Origin: Clostridia bacterium
GTDB taxonomy: Bacteria; Bacillota; Clostridia; Christensenellales; CAG-1252
DNA length: 7,133 bases
NCBI GenBank assembly: GCA_017615515.1
Contig: JAFZZX010000186.1
Span: forward strand, 1 to 7,133
Direction: 5' to 3'
Shown: positions 5,709 through 7,133 of the stretch, in pieces
Numbering within the stretch: the first letter of the stretch is position 1
How the letters are laid out: each line of letters starts with the position of its first letter
Made by a program: the position numbers and the translations under genes
Notes under the pieces: model-generated
What the model saw: the letters and a program-made list of their open reading frames with translations, nothing else
The model's database searches: none
Told to the model about the DNA's origin: nothing

Positions 5709-5806
5709 ACACGCGCCGACGCGCGAGATATAAAAAATAGCAGTAAAATATGGACTTTTCGCGCGCGTAGCGCTATAATAGTAGCAGTTTTTCAAGGAGG
5801 AGAGTT
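5709..5806 (+). promoter_or_regulatory. Intergenic region with the phosphodiesterase promoter
   Basis: A near-consensus promoter is visible: TGGACT (5751-5756, four of six consensus bases), a 17-base spacer and a perfect TATAAT (5774-5779). Transcription should begin near 5786, leaving a short leader of about 20 bases. A palindrome TAGCGCTA (5768-5775) overlaps the front of the -10 box. No terminator for the preceding operon is evident, so some read-through is possible. Confidence 0.8.
5794..5800 (+). promoter_or_regulatory. Ribosome binding site of the phosphodiesterase gene
   Basis: A perfect AAGGAGG six bases before the ATG at 5807. Confidence 0.85.
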
Positions 5807-7057
5807 ATGAAAAACTTTTTCGCAAAACTCGGAGAAAAAATCAAAGCAAACAAGAAAAAGACCATCGTGATCTCGGTGATCTCCTTCGTGCTGATCTGTG
5901 CGATTATTTCGATCTGCTGCCTTAGCGCCTTCCTGTTCAATCGTTTCTCGGACGGCTATATCCCGACCGACGCGCAAGTTGAGGCGATGAAAGGGCAGTA
6001 CAAACGCGTCGTGATCATCGGCGTGGACGGCGTCGGCGACTATTTCAGCAAGACCTATACTCCGAACTTCGACAAGATGTTCAGCGATAAGAAGATCGGC
6101 GATACGCAGATCAACGCTTCCGTGACCTATACCGGCGTCTCGGTCTATCCGACCATCAGCTGTGAGAACTGGATGAGTATGTTCCACGGCGTACGTCCCG
6201 TCTATCACGGCTTCATCTTCCGATCCACCAACCAGCGCGTGGAGAGGGGCGAGCACACGGACGAGGAGAAATATCCGTCTTTTGTCGGTCGCTATCTCGC
6301 CGAGAACCCGAACGGCAAGGTCCTGTCGGTCTGCACTTGGCGCGGCGTGAATAACGGCATCATCGAGGACGACGAGCGCATCACGAAGTACAATAGCTAT
6401 CCCGATGATATCAAACAGTTCCTCGAGAACTACAACGAGGATACTCGTACTTCCTCGAATATTATGACCGTCGTTGACGCCTCGGAAGAGGAGAAAGTTG
6501 CTACCACGGTGAGCGACAATATCGCGGGCATCGAGGGGCAACTGTACGAATACTTGTCCGATCACGTCGAGCAGTACGGTTATTCGGACGAGACCATCGA
6601 GATGCGCGACGCGATGACGATGCAACGCGTCATCACCGAGACCGTCACGAATCCCGACAAGTATCAAATCGCCTATATGCACCTCGATCAAGTCGACCAC
6701 GCGGGGCACAGCTTCGGCTATGGTAAGCCCGGCTACGTCAATGCGGTCTCTCGCGTCGATATGTTGATCGGCAGACTTTACGATGCTTATGAGGCGGCGG
6801 GTATGCTTGAAGATACCCTCTTCGTTCTCTGCACCGACCACGGTCATCGTCTCCCCGGCGGACACAAGAATCACGGCAAAAATACCGACCTTGAGGTCAA
6901 CGTGACCTTCGCGCTCGCAGGCAAGACGATTAAGTCCGGCACTCCCGACAAGTACGTGGAGACCGACATGGCTGCGATCATCTCTTACGCACTCGGCGTG
7001 AAGGCGGCGGAGTCGTGGCAGGGACGCGTTCCCTACGGCATGTTCTTGGGCGAGTGA
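5807..7057 (+). CDS. Membrane-anchored type I phosphodiesterase/alkaline-phosphatase-superfamily hydrolase
   Basis: This 416-residue protein begins with a basic stretch (Lys at 7, 11, 13 and 16-18), then one hydrophobic segment at about 19-44 with no lipobox or clear cleavage site, so it is predicted to be a single-pass anchor with the enzyme outside. The catalytic domain starts at KRVVIIGVDGVGD (66-78) with metal ligand Asp74. The nucleophile region YPTISCENWMSMFHG (114-128) most likely uses Ser118. Further metal ligands are Asp297 and His301 in DHAGH, Asp344-His345 in TDHG, and His353 in GGH. The full two-metal set of the type I phosphodiesterase/nucleotide pyrophosphatase group is therefore present. 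Substrates in this group include phosphodiesters, nucleotides and lipid headgroups; the actual one cannot be told. The region between about 140 and 280 is less conserved and acidic. It appears to be a single-gene unit. Confidence 0.92.
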   Translation: MKNFFAKLGEKIKANKKKTIVISVISFVLICAIISICCLSAFLFNRFSDGYIPTDAQVEAMKGQYKRVVIIGVDGVGDYFSKTYTPNFDKMFSDKKIGDTQINASVTYTGVSVYPTISCENWMSMFHGVRPVYHGFIFRSTNQRVERGEHTDEEKYPSFVGRYLAENPNGKVLSVCTWRGVNNGIIEDDERITKYNSYPDDIKQFLENYNEDTRTSSNIMTVVDASEEEKVATTVSDNIAGIEGQLYEYLSDHVEQYGYSDETIEMRDAMTMQRVITETVTNPDKYQIAYMHLDQVDHAGHSFGYGKPGYVNAVSRVDMLIGRLYDAYEAAGMLEDTLFVLCTDHGHRLPGGHKNHGKNTDLEVNVTFALAGKTIKSGTPDKYVETDMAAIISYALGVKAAESWQGRVPYGMFLGE

Positions 7058-7093
7058 GCATAGCGGCGCGTATACTTCGCTAACTACCTCATC

Positions 7094-7133
7094 GTCGGGC
7101 AGTTACGTACGCATCAGTACGCGCCTGCCCGCC
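7094..7133. repeat. Inverted repeat (hairpin) at the right edge
   Basis: GGGCAG (7097-7102) and CTGCCC (7125-7130) are perfect inverted repeats. Inside them CGTAC (7106-7110) pairs with GTACG (7117-7121) around a six-base loop, with a three-base internal loop on each side. The C at 7096 and G at 7131 extend the stem, which may continue past the window. No T-run is visible yet, so it could be a terminator whose tail is cut off, or a dispersed intergenic repeat. The rest of 7058-7096 shows nothing recognisable. Confidence 0.55.

Noticed and set aside
5712..5725. Terminator after the MPE-ASCH gene
   Set aside because: CGCGC and GCGCG form a five-base-pair stem with a four-base loop, but an A-rich stretch follows instead of a T-run, and the stem is short.
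5792..6874. Open frame of 360 codons on the minus strand across the phosphodiesterase gene
   Set aside because: It is antisense to a clear enzyme with intact motifs. The translated protein is dominated by Asp, His, Ile and Val in a pattern typical of shadow frames.

Overview
The window looks like chromosomal DNA from an anaerobic Bacillota, most likely an uncultured gut Clostridia lineage. The signs are strong AAGGAGG-type ribosome binding sites 5-9 bases before each start, near-consensus TTGACA/TATAAT promoters, a short Lys-rich lipoprotein signal peptide, and mid-GC coding DNA with AT-rich control regions. The taxonomic placement is inference. No rRNA, tRNA, CRISPR array, insertion sequence or phage gene was seen.

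Layout. On the minus strand at the left edge is a small operon: a 94-residue stand-alone RyR-domain protein (367 to 83), then the first 17 codons of another gene that runs off the window (51 to <1). It has its own promoter at 428-456. A 214-base divergent control region (457-670) follows. It is GC-rich on the left, with three copies of a GCGCGTGCG(T)AAAC motif, and AT-rich on the right, with TGCAT/ATGCA half-sites and A-tracts phased at about 10 bases.

From 671 rightwards everything is on the plus strand. Unit one (promoter 671-699, terminator 3422-3450) is a complete polar amino acid ABC importer: lipoprotein binding protein, one permease and an ATPase. Two subunits are unusual. The binding protein appears circularly permuted, with the segment that normally ends the fold placed just after the signal peptide. 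The ATPase carries an extra basic helical block of about 110 residues between its Q-loop and signature motif. Unit two (promoter 3481-3510) has a YqhD/BdhA-type iron-dependent alcohol dehydrogenase followed 14 bases later by a two-domain metallophosphoesterase-ASCH protein. Unit three (promoter 5751-5779) is a membrane-anchored alkaline-phosphatase-superfamily phosphodiesterase. The window ends in a 37-base inverted repeat beyond that gene.

How they work together. The lipoprotein captures an amino acid outside the membrane, the permease (probably a homodimer) moves it, and the ATPase drives transport. The alcohol dehydrogenase would reduce aldehydes with NADPH. The MPE-ASCH protein shares its transcript but has no obvious metabolic link. 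The phosphodiesterase appears to be independent. The least ordinary parts of the window are the permuted binding protein, the enlarged ATPase and the patterned DNA that controls them.
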